The notes: generated by a model from the sequence alone, not told the origin. A stretch of DNA of 37,808 nt from Nitrosomonas sp. Nm166 (GCF_900112825.1 NZ_FONE01000034.1:1-37808), one strand, 5' to 3'. Numbered from the stretch's first letter, positions 29,799 to 37,622 are shown. Numbers and translations: made by a program.

Positions 29799-30654
29799 TA
29801 AAAAAAAATTGCGCAAGGCGTTCGAACGCGCCGCCAGCAGTTACGACCAAGCGGCAGTGCTGCAACGCGAAATCAGCAACCGCATGCTGTCGCGCCTGGA
29901 ATACATTAAATATTCGCCAGATGTCATTCTTGATGCTGGTAGCGGCACTGGTTATGGTACTCAACAACTGGCCAAACGGTATCCCGCCAGTCAACTGATT
30001 GCAGTCGATATTGCTTGGGCAATGCTATCGCACGCGCGGCCGAATACCACCTGGTGGCAGCGCTTATTGCCCGTGCAGCAGCATATCTATTATGTATGTG
30101 CCGATATTGAACAAATGCCAATCAAGAGTAACAGTGTGGGGATGGTGTGGTCGAATCTCGCGCTGCAATGGTGCAATGACCTCGATTGCACATTTGCCGA
30201 GATGCACCGTATTTTGCGCACAGATGGTCTGCTGATGTTCAGTACTTTCGGGCCAGATACTCTGAAGGAATTGCGTCAATCTTTTGCACAGGTGGATACT
30301 TACAGTCACGTCAACCGTTTTATCGATATGCATGATATCGGTGATCTCTTGGTGCATAATGGTTTTACCACACCTGTGATGGATATGGAATACATTACCC
30401 TGACTTACGCGGACGTCATTAGTGTAATGCGTGATTTAAAAGCCATTGGTGCACATAACACATTACTTGGTAGGCAACAGGGGCTGATGGGGAAAAACAA
30501 GTGGCACAAAGCGATTAGCGCATATGAAAAACTGCGCCGCGACGGCAAATTGTCAGCTACCTTTGAAGTTGTTTATGGCCATGCCTGGAAACCGTTGGAT
30601 CGACGCTCGGTGTTGACACCGGAAACGCGCAGGCAACTGGGATTGGTTCCTTAA
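29776..30654 (+). CDS. bioC: Malonyl-ACP O-methyltransferase
   Basis: A 292-residue SAM-dependent methyltransferase that starts pimelate synthesis by methylating malonyl-ACP. Motif I is LDAGSGTGYGTQQLAKRYP (about 51-69), with DIEQMPIKSNSVGMVWSNLA further on. The N-terminal KKKLRKAFERAASSYDQAA is typical of BioC. It overlaps bioH by 23 bases. Confidence 0.94.
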   Translation: MNSEHTLDKKKLRKAFERAASSYDQAAVLQREISNRMLSRLEYIKYSPDVILDAGSGTGYGTQQLAKRYPASQLIAVDIAWAMLSHARPNTTWWQRLLPVQQHIYYVCADIEQMPIKSNSVGMVWSNLALQWCNDLDCTFAEMHRILRTDGLLMFSTFGPDTLKELRQSFAQVDTYSHVNRFIDMHDIGDLLVHNGFTTPVMDMEYITLTYADVISVMRDLKAIGAHNTLLGRQQGLMGKNKWHKAISAYEKLRRDGKLSATFEVVYGHAWKPLDRRSVLTPETRRQLGLVP

Positions 30655-30665
30655 TTGATAGCCAG

Positions 30666-31349
30666 ATGAGCGCAGGCTTTTTCGTTACCGGAACCGATAC
30701 CGGTATTGGCAAAACTACTATAAGTTGCGCATTGCTGTATGCTTTCGCAGCGCAAGATAAAAAAGTTGTTGGTATGAAACCGATTGCGGCGGGCAGTGAA
30801 AATGGCCAGTGGATCGACGTAGAACGATTGCTCGCTGCAAGCAACGTAAGCGTTTCACGCCAGCTTATGAATTCTTACGCATTCGATTCCCCCATTTCAC
30901 CGCATATCGCCGCGCAGCAGGCGGGCACGGAAATTAGCATGGCGGTTATTCATCAGGCTTATCAGGAGCTCAGCACGAAAGCCGATATCGTTATCGTCGA
31001 AGGTGCCGGTGGCTTCCTGGTGCCGATTAATCAATGGCAGAGCGGTGCGGATTTGGCGCAAACACTGAATTTACCTGTGATACTGGTAGTCGGTATGCGA
31101 CTGGGTTGCCTGAATCATGCACTGCTAACGGCTCAAGCCATACAAGCCGCCGGGCTCGTATTGGCAGGCTGGGTGGCCAACTGTATGGATCCGCAAATGC
31201 TGGCTTTGATAGAAAATATTAAGACATTGAAACAGCAATTGAAATGCCCTTTAATCGGTATCTTGCCATTTACTCGTGAAATGGATATACAGCAAAGTGC
31301 CCAACTATTGGATATTAAGAAACTGGTAATCGATCATCAGTCTATGTGA
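30666..31349 (+). CDS. bioD: ATP-dependent dethiobiotin synthetase
   Basis: A 227-residue P-loop enzyme that closes the ureido ring of dethiobiotin from diaminopelargonate, CO2 and ATP. The P-loop is GTDTGIGKTT (9-18); MKPIAAGSENG and VEGAGGFLVPINQ are the other signatures. It starts 11 bases after bioC and ends the operon. bioA, supplying its substrate, is not in the window. Confidence 0.96.
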   Translation: MSAGFFVTGTDTGIGKTTISCALLYAFAAQDKKVVGMKPIAAGSENGQWIDVERLLAASNVSVSRQLMNSYAFDSPISPHIAAQQAGTEISMAVIHQAYQELSTKADIVIVEGAGGFLVPINQWQSGADLAQTLNLPVILVVGMRLGCLNHALLTAQAIQAAGLVLAGWVANCMDPQMLALIENIKTLKQQLKCPLIGILPFTREMDIQQSAQLLDIKKLVIDHQSM

Positions 31350-31395
31350 TGTAATAGATGAGAAATTCGTCTTGAGAAAATTGCTCATGCCAAGT

Positions 31396-31428
31396 CTCAA
31401 GCGGTGTGCTTAAGCCTGATTTTTTCTC
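31396..31428 (+). terminator. Probable terminator after the bio operon
   Basis: CTCAAGC (31396-31402) and GCTTAAG (31408-31414) form a 7-bp stem with one mismatch and a five-base loop, followed by CCTGA and six T. A competing stem, CTTGAGA (31371-31377) with TCTCAAG (31395-31401), uses the same bases and would prevent it. Confidence 0.4.
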
Positions 31429-31502
31429 AAACTTACTGGAAAGTCGAGATTTATTCTCTACTGATTTATTCTAAATTGACTTTTTACCAAACATAAGGAG
31501 AT

Positions 31503-31565
31503 ATGATGCATTATCGGATTGGATTTCTATTTGAAGTAAAATATGCTTTCATTTTAGAGGCCTAG
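31503..31565 (+). CDS. Possible 20-residue leader peptide before the MgtC-family gene
   Basis: TAAGGAG at 31494-31500 is one of the best ribosome-binding sites in the window. It directly precedes two ATG codons (31503, 31506) of a short frame: MMHYRIGFLFEVKYAFILEA, then TAG. The small inverted repeat AGTTC/GAACT (31564-31568, 31574-31578) overlaps the stop and precedes the ribosome-binding site of the next gene by about 8 bases. Short leader ORFs control mgtC and mgtA in Salmonella; similarity here is of arrangement only. Expression is unproven. Confidence 0.4.
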   Translation: MMHYRIGFLFEVKYAFILEA

Positions 31566-31596
31566 TTCTAGATGAACTGAATGCTTAGAGGTTATC

Positions 31597-32097
31597 GTGG
31601 ATGCCTTTTTAGAAGAACTAACTACTGGATTACCGGACGAGGCCCAGATGACGCGTATCATTATCCGGCTCACTGCGGCTGCGCTGTTGGGTGCAGTGGT
31701 AGGAATCCAGCGGGAACGCATGGGCAAATCAGCAGGCGTACGAACACATATGCTGGTTGCGTTGGGGACGGCTCTCTTCGTAATTACTTCCTTAGAATCC
31801 GGGATGACGCCAAGTGATTTGTCGCGCGTTATTCAGGGAATTGCCGCTGGCATCGGTTTTATTGGAGCCGGTGCCATTCTCAAGCTGACTCAGGAACGTG
31901 AGATTACAGGGCTAACGACGGCGGCTGGTATCTGGATGACTGCGGCTGTTGGCGTGGCTGTCGGGTTGGGACGCTGGGGTTCGGCGGCGTTGGGTGTCAT
32001 TCTGACATGGATTATTCTTTCGATTGTCGGTCAACTTACCCATCGGATGGAGAAAAGGCAAGAAACAAAGTCCGAAGATCAGAATAAGTCAGAGTAA
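31597..32097 (+). CDS. MgtC/SapB family membrane protein
   Basis: A 166-residue integral membrane protein of the MgtC family N-terminal domain. The signature RLTAAALLGAVVGIQRERMG then KSAGVRTHMLVALGTALFVI is followed by GIAAGIGFIGAGAILKLTQE and two more membrane segments. It ends in a charged cytoplasmic tail with no ACT-like C-terminal domain, so it is of the short SapB type. The GTG start is supported by AGAGG at 31586-31590; next in-frame ATG is 31648. Roles in the family include Mg2+ limitation survival and modulation of the ATP synthase, but SapB-type function is unsettled. Confidence 0.85.
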   Translation: MDAFLEELTTGLPDEAQMTRIIIRLTAAALLGAVVGIQRERMGKSAGVRTHMLVALGTALFVITSLESGMTPSDLSRVIQGIAAGIGFIGAGAILKLTQEREITGLTTAAGIWMTAAVGVAVGLGRWGSAALGVILTWIILSIVGQLTHRMEKRQETKSEDQNKSE

Positions 32098-32141
32098 GTA
32101 ATTGTGGCAGAACCTAAAATGATTTTTAAAAAGGATATTTG

Positions 32142-32969
32142 ATGGGCGACATGGGTACTCCGCAGAATCCAGACTTGAATAGCACTGAGGCGGATGCAGT
32201 GGAACGGGAGCGATTCGAGGCTCTGCAGCAGTTGGAGAATTGGCTGGAAACCCCGATGCTGGTCCTTGCTTTCGTATGGTTAGCGTTGCTGATTGTAGAG
32301 TTAACCTGGGGTGAAAGTGTTTGGTTCAATATTTTCGGCGCGATAATCTGGGGTATCTTTCTGCTGGATTTTGTCGCGGAACTGGCCTTGGCCCCGCGCA
32401 AGCTTACTTATCTCAAGCGAAACTGGTTGACTGCTATTTCGCTTCTTATCCCTGCGCTCCGGATTTTTCGCATTTTCCGAGTAGTTCGGCTACTTCGGAT
32501 GGCTCGCGCGGGACGAGGCCTGCAGTTGCTTCGTGTCGTTAGTTCACTGAATCGCGGTATGCACGCACTGAGTGCAAGTCTGAGCCGCCGCGGTTTTGGT
32601 TATGTGGTTACTCTCACAGTGTTAGTCACGCTTGCTGGTGCTGCCGGAATGTATGCCTTCGAGAAAGAGGTGGTCGGCGGGCTGAAAGGTTATGGCGAAG
32701 CGCTCTGGTGGACCGCAATGATCATGACGACAATGGGTTCTCAGTATTGGCCACAAACAGCCGAGGGGCGTGTGCTTTGTCTCTTTCTGGCGTTGTATGC
32801 CTTCGCTGTATTCGGTTATGTAACAGCGATGCTTGCGACTTACTTTATTGGCCGTGATGCCGAGAATGACGCCGCCGAATTGGCGGGGGCTAAACAATTG
32901 GCTGAGCTCCAAAATGAGGTGAACGCCTTGCGCGAGGAAATTCGCGCCCTATCGGGACGACTGAAGTAA
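32142..32969 (+). CDS. Voltage-gated ion channel-like protein (six TM segments)
   Basis: A 275-residue protein. After a polar N-terminus come four helices (about 37-140) ending in an S4-like segment RIFRIFRVVRLLRMARAGRG with regularly spaced arginines. S5, a pore helix EALWWTAMIMTTMGSQYWPQ (about 186-205) and S6 follow. A C-terminal coiled coil LAELQNEVNALREEIRALSG may tetramerise the protein. The filter position reads TTMGSQYWP rather than TxGYGD, so K+ selectivity is not assured. ATG 32142 has AAAAAGGA upstream. It lies 44 bases after the MgtC-like gene and may be co-transcribed. Confidence 0.85.
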   Translation: MGDMGTPQNPDLNSTEADAVERERFEALQQLENWLETPMLVLAFVWLALLIVELTWGESVWFNIFGAIIWGIFLLDFVAELALAPRKLTYLKRNWLTAISLLIPALRIFRIFRVVRLLRMARAGRGLQLLRVVSSLNRGMHALSASLSRRGFGYVVTLTVLVTLAGAAGMYAFEKEVVGGLKGYGEALWWTAMIMTTMGSQYWPQTAEGRVLCLFLALYAFAVFGYVTAMLATYFIGRDAENDAAELAGAKQLAELQNEVNALREEIRALSGRLK

Positions 32970-32990
32970 AGGCTGAGTTTAGCCTTACTT
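32969..32990 (+). terminator. Hairpin just after the channel gene
   Basis: AAAGGCT and AGCCTT around GAGTTT form a stem that can extend, with a one-base bulge, to AAGTAAAGGCT/AGCCTTACTT over the stop codon. No T-run follows, so termination is uncertain. Confidence 0.3.
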
Positions 32991-33166
32991 CAAAATAATG
33001 AATAAGTTAATCATATTCCTAGCTCGACAAATTCATTCATTCAGATAATCAAGATGCTGCCGTTCATCAATGAAATCATTCCATCCCCAGTCATCCATGC
33101 GTTTGACAGCCAATAGGTCTTTCAGTAGATTTCTGCTTTCTTAAAAAGCATACTTTTTTTGTACGG

Positions 33167-33805
33167 ATGTGTTACTTAAATCTAACCAACAATCAATTGA
33201 ATTCGAAAGGATATTGGAATCAACCGCTTGAAAGGTTGTGTCCGCCCTTGGCCCGCGATCTTGCGCTTTTTGATCAAAACGGCTATGACCTCACTGACCT
33301 GGAACAGTGCTATGCCGAAGCTAATTTAACGCCTGTCCATGCGCATCGGGAATATCGCCATGCGCTAAAGGCTTCCTGGTTCACACAACCAGATAAGGTG
33401 GAAGGCGCAGTGCTTAACCATAGTTTACTATTTGAGCGTAAAGGATATAGCGGGGAAGCGCTGGAGCAGCTGAAAAGCTGGGCTCAAATAAATCCATTGA
33501 TCTATAAAATCATCAGGATACGTCCGAAATGGGGCCTGGATTTCAGCATGGACTATGTGGATCGTACCGGAAATGTATTTGAAGTGCTGCATTGGGAATA
33601 CGACGGTTTTGACTTTTGTGAAGTCGAGGCGCGCAAACAGCAGCTAGAGCTTAAATTTACAACCACGGATTGGGACGATGCGGCAGCCAGTATCCTGAAA
33701 TTAAAAGACAAATGGCATCACTTGGACTTTTTTGCACAAAGCGACTGGAAATGTAATTACTTTGGCATCGTTAAAGAACGCTTCAAGATGGTGATTTGGG
33801 ATTAG
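33167..33805 (+). CDS. Hypothetical protein, 212 residues
   Basis: I do not recognise this protein. It is soluble-looking, without signal peptide or membrane segments, and rich in aromatic and acidic residues, especially in the second half (RPKWGLDFSMDYVDRTGNVF, HWEYDGFDFCEVEARKQQLE, KWHHLDFFAQSDWKCNYFGI). Even codon use and the long open frame support a real gene. The ATG has no clear ribosome-binding site. It stands alone between the channel gene and an IS110 remnant; the pattern recalls immunity or small accessory proteins, but that is only an impression. Confidence 0.65.
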   Translation: MCYLNLTNNQLNSKGYWNQPLERLCPPLARDLALFDQNGYDLTDLEQCYAEANLTPVHAHREYRHALKASWFTQPDKVEGAVLNHSLLFERKGYSGEALEQLKSWAQINPLIYKIIRIRPKWGLDFSMDYVDRTGNVFEVLHWEYDGFDFCEVEARKQQLELKFTTTDWDDAAASILKLKDKWHHLDFFAQSDWKCNYFGIVKERFKMVIWD

Positions 33806-33843
33806 GTGCGGGTTTAGTGACTCACGACGGAGAAGGGTTGTGT

Positions 33844-34989
33844 CTAATGATGAGATGGAATGGCGAATTTGTTCATGGCGAAATAATTAATAACAGGTAA
33901 ACCCCCGGCTCTGCCGGTGATTCTCAAAGGTTTGACCGTTACGGCAGTCATCGTAACATTCTCGTCCCAACCATGAGACGAGATACCGTCTTGAATTGCA
34001 AGTGTTGAATGATTAAAGTTTGCATCAAATGGTTGTCCTGATTCAATAACGCCGTAAATTAAATGTGCCAGCTTACGCATAACTGCTCCTACAACGGCCT
34101 TGGGAGCTAGGCCAGTAGTACTTAATCTATCACCAAACGTTTTCTAGTATTGGATTATGATGCCTGGCTACCAAGCCAGGCATATACAGCGCGCGACGTA
34201 GCTCGTTATGTCCAGTACGACTCATCATCGTTCTGCCTTTGATGGCACTACCTGATACGCGTTGCCGGGGTGTTACCCCAATGAAAACTGCCAATGCTTT
34301 GGCATTGGTAAAACGTCGCACATCTCCCGCATAAGCCAACACCTTTGCACCGGTGATATCACCGGTGCCAGGAATGCTGCGAAGCAGCTCGGTGTCACGC
34401 TTGAGATCAGGGTGCCGGTCGATGTGGTCATTGATTCTGTGTTCTAGCTCTTTAATCTGTTTGTTAAGCCAGTCCAGATGGATTGAACATCTTGCACTAA
34501 GTGTGTTTGTCCACTTGCCAGATGAGCTTCCATGCAATTACTTTCCTGCTGATGCATTTCCTTGAGTGCTTGCAAGCGATCGATCCAACCGCGTAATTCA
34601 CGCCATGCAACGGGCGGTGGTGTCCAAAAACCGGGATGCATAGCTGCGCAAAATCGAGCCAGTAATGTGGCATCGGCTCGATCCGTTTTATTGCGCGCAA
34701 GCTCGCCTTGGGCAAAGCCTTTGATGCGGGCTGGATTCACCACACTCACGCGCCAGCCCCTCTGCCACAAGGTGCCAAGGTTTCGCTATAAGGACCAGTG
34801 GCCTCCATGCATAGATGCGTCTGCCGCGGGTATTGCACCACGCTCTCTAAGCCAATCCGTAAAGGCCTTGTAGCCTGATGGCGTGTTGTCAAACACTTTG
34901 GTTTTGATTTTGTTGGTGATAAGTAATGCTATATCGAATTTTCGCTTGGCCACATCAATACCAACCACACAGGCTATTTCATTCATCAT
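33844..34989 (-). pseudogene. IS110-family transposase, broken by at least four frameshifts
   Basis: Fragments in different frames together rebuild a DEDD recombinase. The N-terminus CVVGIDVAKRKFDIALL is at 34986-34930. After a shift near 34815 comes HLCMEATGPYSETLA, and after one near 34772 LWQRGWRVSVVNPARIKGFA with NKTDRADATLLARF. A third shift near 34485 leads to HLDWLNKQIKELEHRI and LLRSIPGTGDITGAKVLAYA with IGVTPRQR. A fourth near 34140 leads to LAPKAVVGAVMRKLAHLIYG. The usual stop after LxxQDGI is lost and the frame runs on to 33844. GAGGAAG precedes the start. The enzyme must be inactive; ends of the element are not fixed. Confidence 0.9.
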
Positions 34990-35135
34990 TCGTATCTTCC
35001 TCGTATGCAGGTTTTATCTGTCTAACACTCAACCCAAGTTACCGTTCGGTTTAATTGAACGAGAAATGAACCGCAGCACCTACCTGACCCAGGCTCATAC
35101 ACCTAAAGTCTAGTCGGTGTCTTGCGGTTCTGCCT
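34990..35135 (-). mobile_element. Hairpin-rich upstream end of the IS110 remnant (possible bridge-RNA region)
   Basis: On the minus strand just before the transposase start lie: GAACCGC-aaga-CACC (35130-35116) pairing with GGTG-ct-GCGGTTC (35080-35068); an internal CCTG/CAGG stem (35083-35093); and CGTTC/GAACG (35043-35061). IS110 elements encode a structured bridge RNA in a non-coding end near the recombinase gene. Position and structure fit, but the loops cannot be assigned to donor and target, and the element is dead. Confidence 0.42.
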
Positions 35136-35482
35136 GTTCAACACTACTATTGCAGTGCTTTCCATCGGCAGTGTCAATATACGAGTCTATTCTGGATAAA
35201 CGAGAAAAAATTAAGCTTCGAACATTAGCAACGCGACGGCAAATACATTACGATAACTTATCAATAAACTCAAACCTGATGAGCTAAGGCATCTCTTAAT
35301 CTATCAACCCATTAGTCCAAATTACTTTGACGACATACAGTAGCACCCCCGGACACAGCCTAAGATTATATCGCCTTGATAATGACGCCGATTTGAAATC
35401 AGTCATTGAGGAATACCTGAGAAAAATCAATAATGCACCAATCTGATTATTTTTTGCAACAGAGCCTTATTTACTCTCAAAC

Positions 35483-35512
35483 TGTCAGATTGAAGTATAC
35501 TTCAGATTGACA
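35483..35512. repeat. 30-bp palindrome with a perfect 14-bp core
   Basis: TGAAGTATACTTCA (35491-35504) is its own reverse complement. Flanking TGTCA (35483-35487) and TGACA (35508-35512) are also complementary, separated from the core by GAT on each side. The size and symmetry suit a dimeric regulator or an element end; no adjacent gene start explains it. Confidence 0.5.
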
Positions 35513-35753
35513 AAGTGTCTGCCAGATCAAATCTTTCTGAAAATAAGTATTCTCAGTGAGTAATATTTTCATGCTATGATTTTGATGATCCACTTGGAGT
35601 TCTACTTGACCAGAATCCCGGCTAGACCATTTGGGTAGAGACTGACTGAGAGTAGACGAGCTGGGCAAATTTCTCTGGATTGGACGTGGTACCCCTTATA
35701 GTACTTTTTCTTCCAATTGAGGTTCAAACACTATCCATTGCTGGAGCCGTCTT

Positions 35754-35838
35754 ATGCGGGAGCGGACCGCATCGCGGCGGTGCTGGTCACAGTGACCAGA
35801 AGCAGTTGACGAAAACTATCGGCTGGGATAGAGTCAAC
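35754..35838 (+). repeat. Cluster of three hairpins upstream of the ADP-ribosylglycohydrolase-like gene
   Basis: ATGCGG/CCGCAT (35754-35759, 35767-35772); CTGGTCAC-a-GTGACCAG (35783-35799, perfect); GTTGAC (35805-35810) with GTCAAC (35833-35838) enclosing CTATC/GATAG (35816-35820, 35827-35831). They may form a structured 5' leader, an operator set, or an old element end. Confidence 0.5.
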
Positions 35839-35910
35839 GCTCATGGGTGATTCGCGTCCTGGCGCTCGGAAAATCATTTAGATGACGCTAACCAACAGGA
35901 GGTTCAGAAT

Positions 35911-37041
35911 ATGTCCGGCTCCTTTATTCAAAGCTCTGACCCCGAGGATCGCGCTGCCGGCGCCATCATGGGCGCCTTTGTTGGGGATGCGTTAGGCCTC
36001 GGTCCCCACTGGTATTACGACTTGGCGGTGCTCCGCCGTGACTACAGCGACTGGATCACGACCTATGTCGACCCCAAGCCCGGCCGCTACCATAGCGATC
36101 TCAAAGCGGGCCAACTCTCACAGGGGGGCATCATTCTACGCCTGATGCTGCGCTCACTCGTCGAGCGCGGCGGCTATGATGAAGCGGATTTCTGCCGGCG
36201 CATTGACGAGGAAATATTCCCGTTGCTCAACGGTATGCCCGTCAACGGGCCGGGAGGATACACTCAGCAGTCGATTCGCGACGCTTGGCGCAAACGCGTC
36301 CAGCAGAACCTGCCTTGGGGGGTACAAACAACGGGAGGGCCAGCCGACACCACCGAAGCGATAGGGAGAACGCTCGCCTTGGCAGTCCGCTATGCCTTTC
36401 AGCCGCTGGAAATGGCGGCCGCCATCTCCAGCAATACACGTCTCACCCAGAACGATGAGACCGTTGTTGCCCTTACTGTCGCATACGGGGCGGTGCTGGG
36501 ACTTCTGGTGCAGGGAGACAAGCTCGACGGTAGTCTTTCCAGCAAGCTCCTGCGGCTGGCAAGAGCGAGGAAACTGCCCTTCCATACGATGGCGCATACC
36601 GACTTGCATCCGCCGCAGAAAGACCGTCCGCTGGAAAGCGGATATTTTGTCTCGCCAGATGCACTGCTCACCCCTTCGTATGTCGCGGGTGCCGCTGCGG
36701 ATCCCGATGTCCGCATAGAGCCCGCGTGGAAAGTCTCCATCGTTTATGGCATGACCTGCGCCATTTATCACCAGCTTCCCGCCGCCTATCATCTTGCCGC
36801 CCGTTTTCCGAACGATTTCGAATTGGCTGTGCTCCACGCTGTGAATGGCGGCGGTGAAAATCAGGCACGCGCTGTCTTGACCGGGGCGCTCGTCGGGGCT
36901 CAGACCGGGCTATCTGGTATACCCAGGCGCTTCCTGGATGGCCTCGCTGAAACCGGCATGCTCCAGCGCCTTGCGATGGATGTGGCCTCGAAAGTAGGTG
37001 CTTCACTTGCCGCCGATGGAGTAAAAAATCCGGAATATTGA
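35911..37041 (+). CDS. ADP-ribosylglycohydrolase-fold protein, probably without canonical metal site
   Basis: A 376-residue all-alpha protein of the ADP-ribosylglycohydrolase family. GAIMGAFVGDALGLGPHWYY (17-36) and AVNGGGENQARAVLTGALVG (310-329) correspond to the family's two signature regions. Active members have an S/T-D-D-T motif and a D-x-D pair binding two Mg2+; here the sites read GQLSQGG (67-73) and GGENQ (314-318). The GDALG..HWYYD form recalls the J1-crystallin/selenoprotein J branch, which is thought not to act on ADP-ribose. GGAGG at 35899-35903 supports the start. GC content is plainly higher than in neighbours, suggesting transfer. Confidence 0.82.
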   Translation: MSGSFIQSSDPEDRAAGAIMGAFVGDALGLGPHWYYDLAVLRRDYSDWITTYVDPKPGRYHSDLKAGQLSQGGIILRLMLRSLVERGGYDEADFCRRIDEEIFPLLNGMPVNGPGGYTQQSIRDAWRKRVQQNLPWGVQTTGGPADTTEAIGRTLALAVRYAFQPLEMAAAISSNTRLTQNDETVVALTVAYGAVLGLLVQGDKLDGSLSSKLLRLARARKLPFHTMAHTDLHPPQKDRPLESGYFVSPDALLTPSYVAGAAADPDVRIEPAWKVSIVYGMTCAIYHQLPAAYHLAARFPNDFELAVLHAVNGGGENQARAVLTGALVGAQTGLSGIPRRFLDGLAETGMLQRLAMDVASKVGASLAADGVKNPEY

Positions 37042-37178
37042 CCGAATTTGGATTTAAAAACCAGCAACAATCATGCTTAATCGAAGCCTGCTATTCGACT
37101 ACTAGAGCCGTAGCAACATATCGACGATGCCAACGGCCATACCTGGCTCATCGTGAACTCACCCGGCTGAATGAGAAC

Positions 37179-37622
37179 CTAGGACTCAATCTCTACATCA
37201 CGCGCCAGTCGGATGCCGGAAAACTGCCAGCATGTCTTGGCTGGCAGAAAATTGCGAAAGCTTGAGCGTATATGTGTCACCGGAGTAGCGCATGACCCTT
37301 CTCGCAACACATACTGGTTCACCATGGAACGGTTATTATATTCTCCTACCACTTCATCCCTGACGAGGGACATAGGTTCACTCGGGTTGGATTTGGCGGG
37401 GTTGTAGCCCGCATAAGGCGAATAGCTTGATTGCGTCCATTCCCAAGTATCGCCATAGATTTGAAGGAGCTCTTCTTTATCGTTAATAGGAATGGACTTT
37501 TTGGACGGGCATGGGTGAAACGATTATTCTCTGCAAGACACCCGTGGACGTCTTGTCGCGATGCTGCATTTTCCCATTCCGCTTCCCTCGGCAAGCGCGC
37601 GCCGGACCATCTTGCGAATGGA
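37179..37622 (-). pseudogene. egtB: egtB remnant (ergothioneine synthesis sulfoxide synthase), truncated and frameshifted
   Basis: The minus strand encodes [19 protein letters not shown] (about 37620-37565), then after a frameshift near 37500 [20 protein letters not shown], then [20 protein letters not shown] and [20 protein letters not shown] before a TAG at 37181-37179. This is the C-terminal formylglycine-enzyme-like domain of EgtB, an iron enzyme that joins hercynine to a thiol. Upstream of FARWSG the match stops abruptly, so the N-terminal DinB-like part is lost. No egtD is visible. The usual RGGSCATP has become REGSCATP. Confidence 0.8.

Larger units (their letters stand above)
35136..35910. 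other. Gene-poor stretch with palindromes and ORF debris
   Basis: About 775 bases without a convincing gene. A stop-bounded frame at about 35295-35446 (plus strand; residues include RLYRLDNDADLKSVIEEYLR) lacks a start and may be a gene remnant. A 30-bp imperfect palindrome lies at 35483-35512. From about 35740 the DNA becomes GC-rich, with consecutive inverted repeats: 35754-35772, 35783-35799 and nested 35805-35838. These end 72 bases before the next gene. Confidence 0.6.

Noticed and set aside
35477..35668. 63-residue minus-strand ORF in the gene-poor stretch
   Set aside because: No ribosome-binding site, unconvincing composition, and it contains the palindrome near its 3' end.
35745..35790. 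Resemblance to group II intron domain V (GAGCCG ... CCGCATCG)
   Set aside because: The loop is seven bases instead of a GNRA tetraloop, the basal helix pairs poorly, and there is no reverse transcriptase or other intron domain nearby.
36154..36837. Long minus-strand ORF (227 residues) opposite the ADP-ribosylglycohydrolase-like gene
   Set aside because: It is a mirror frame of a GC-rich gene with clear family motifs and a strong ribosome-binding site on the plus strand; its own protein has no recognisable features.
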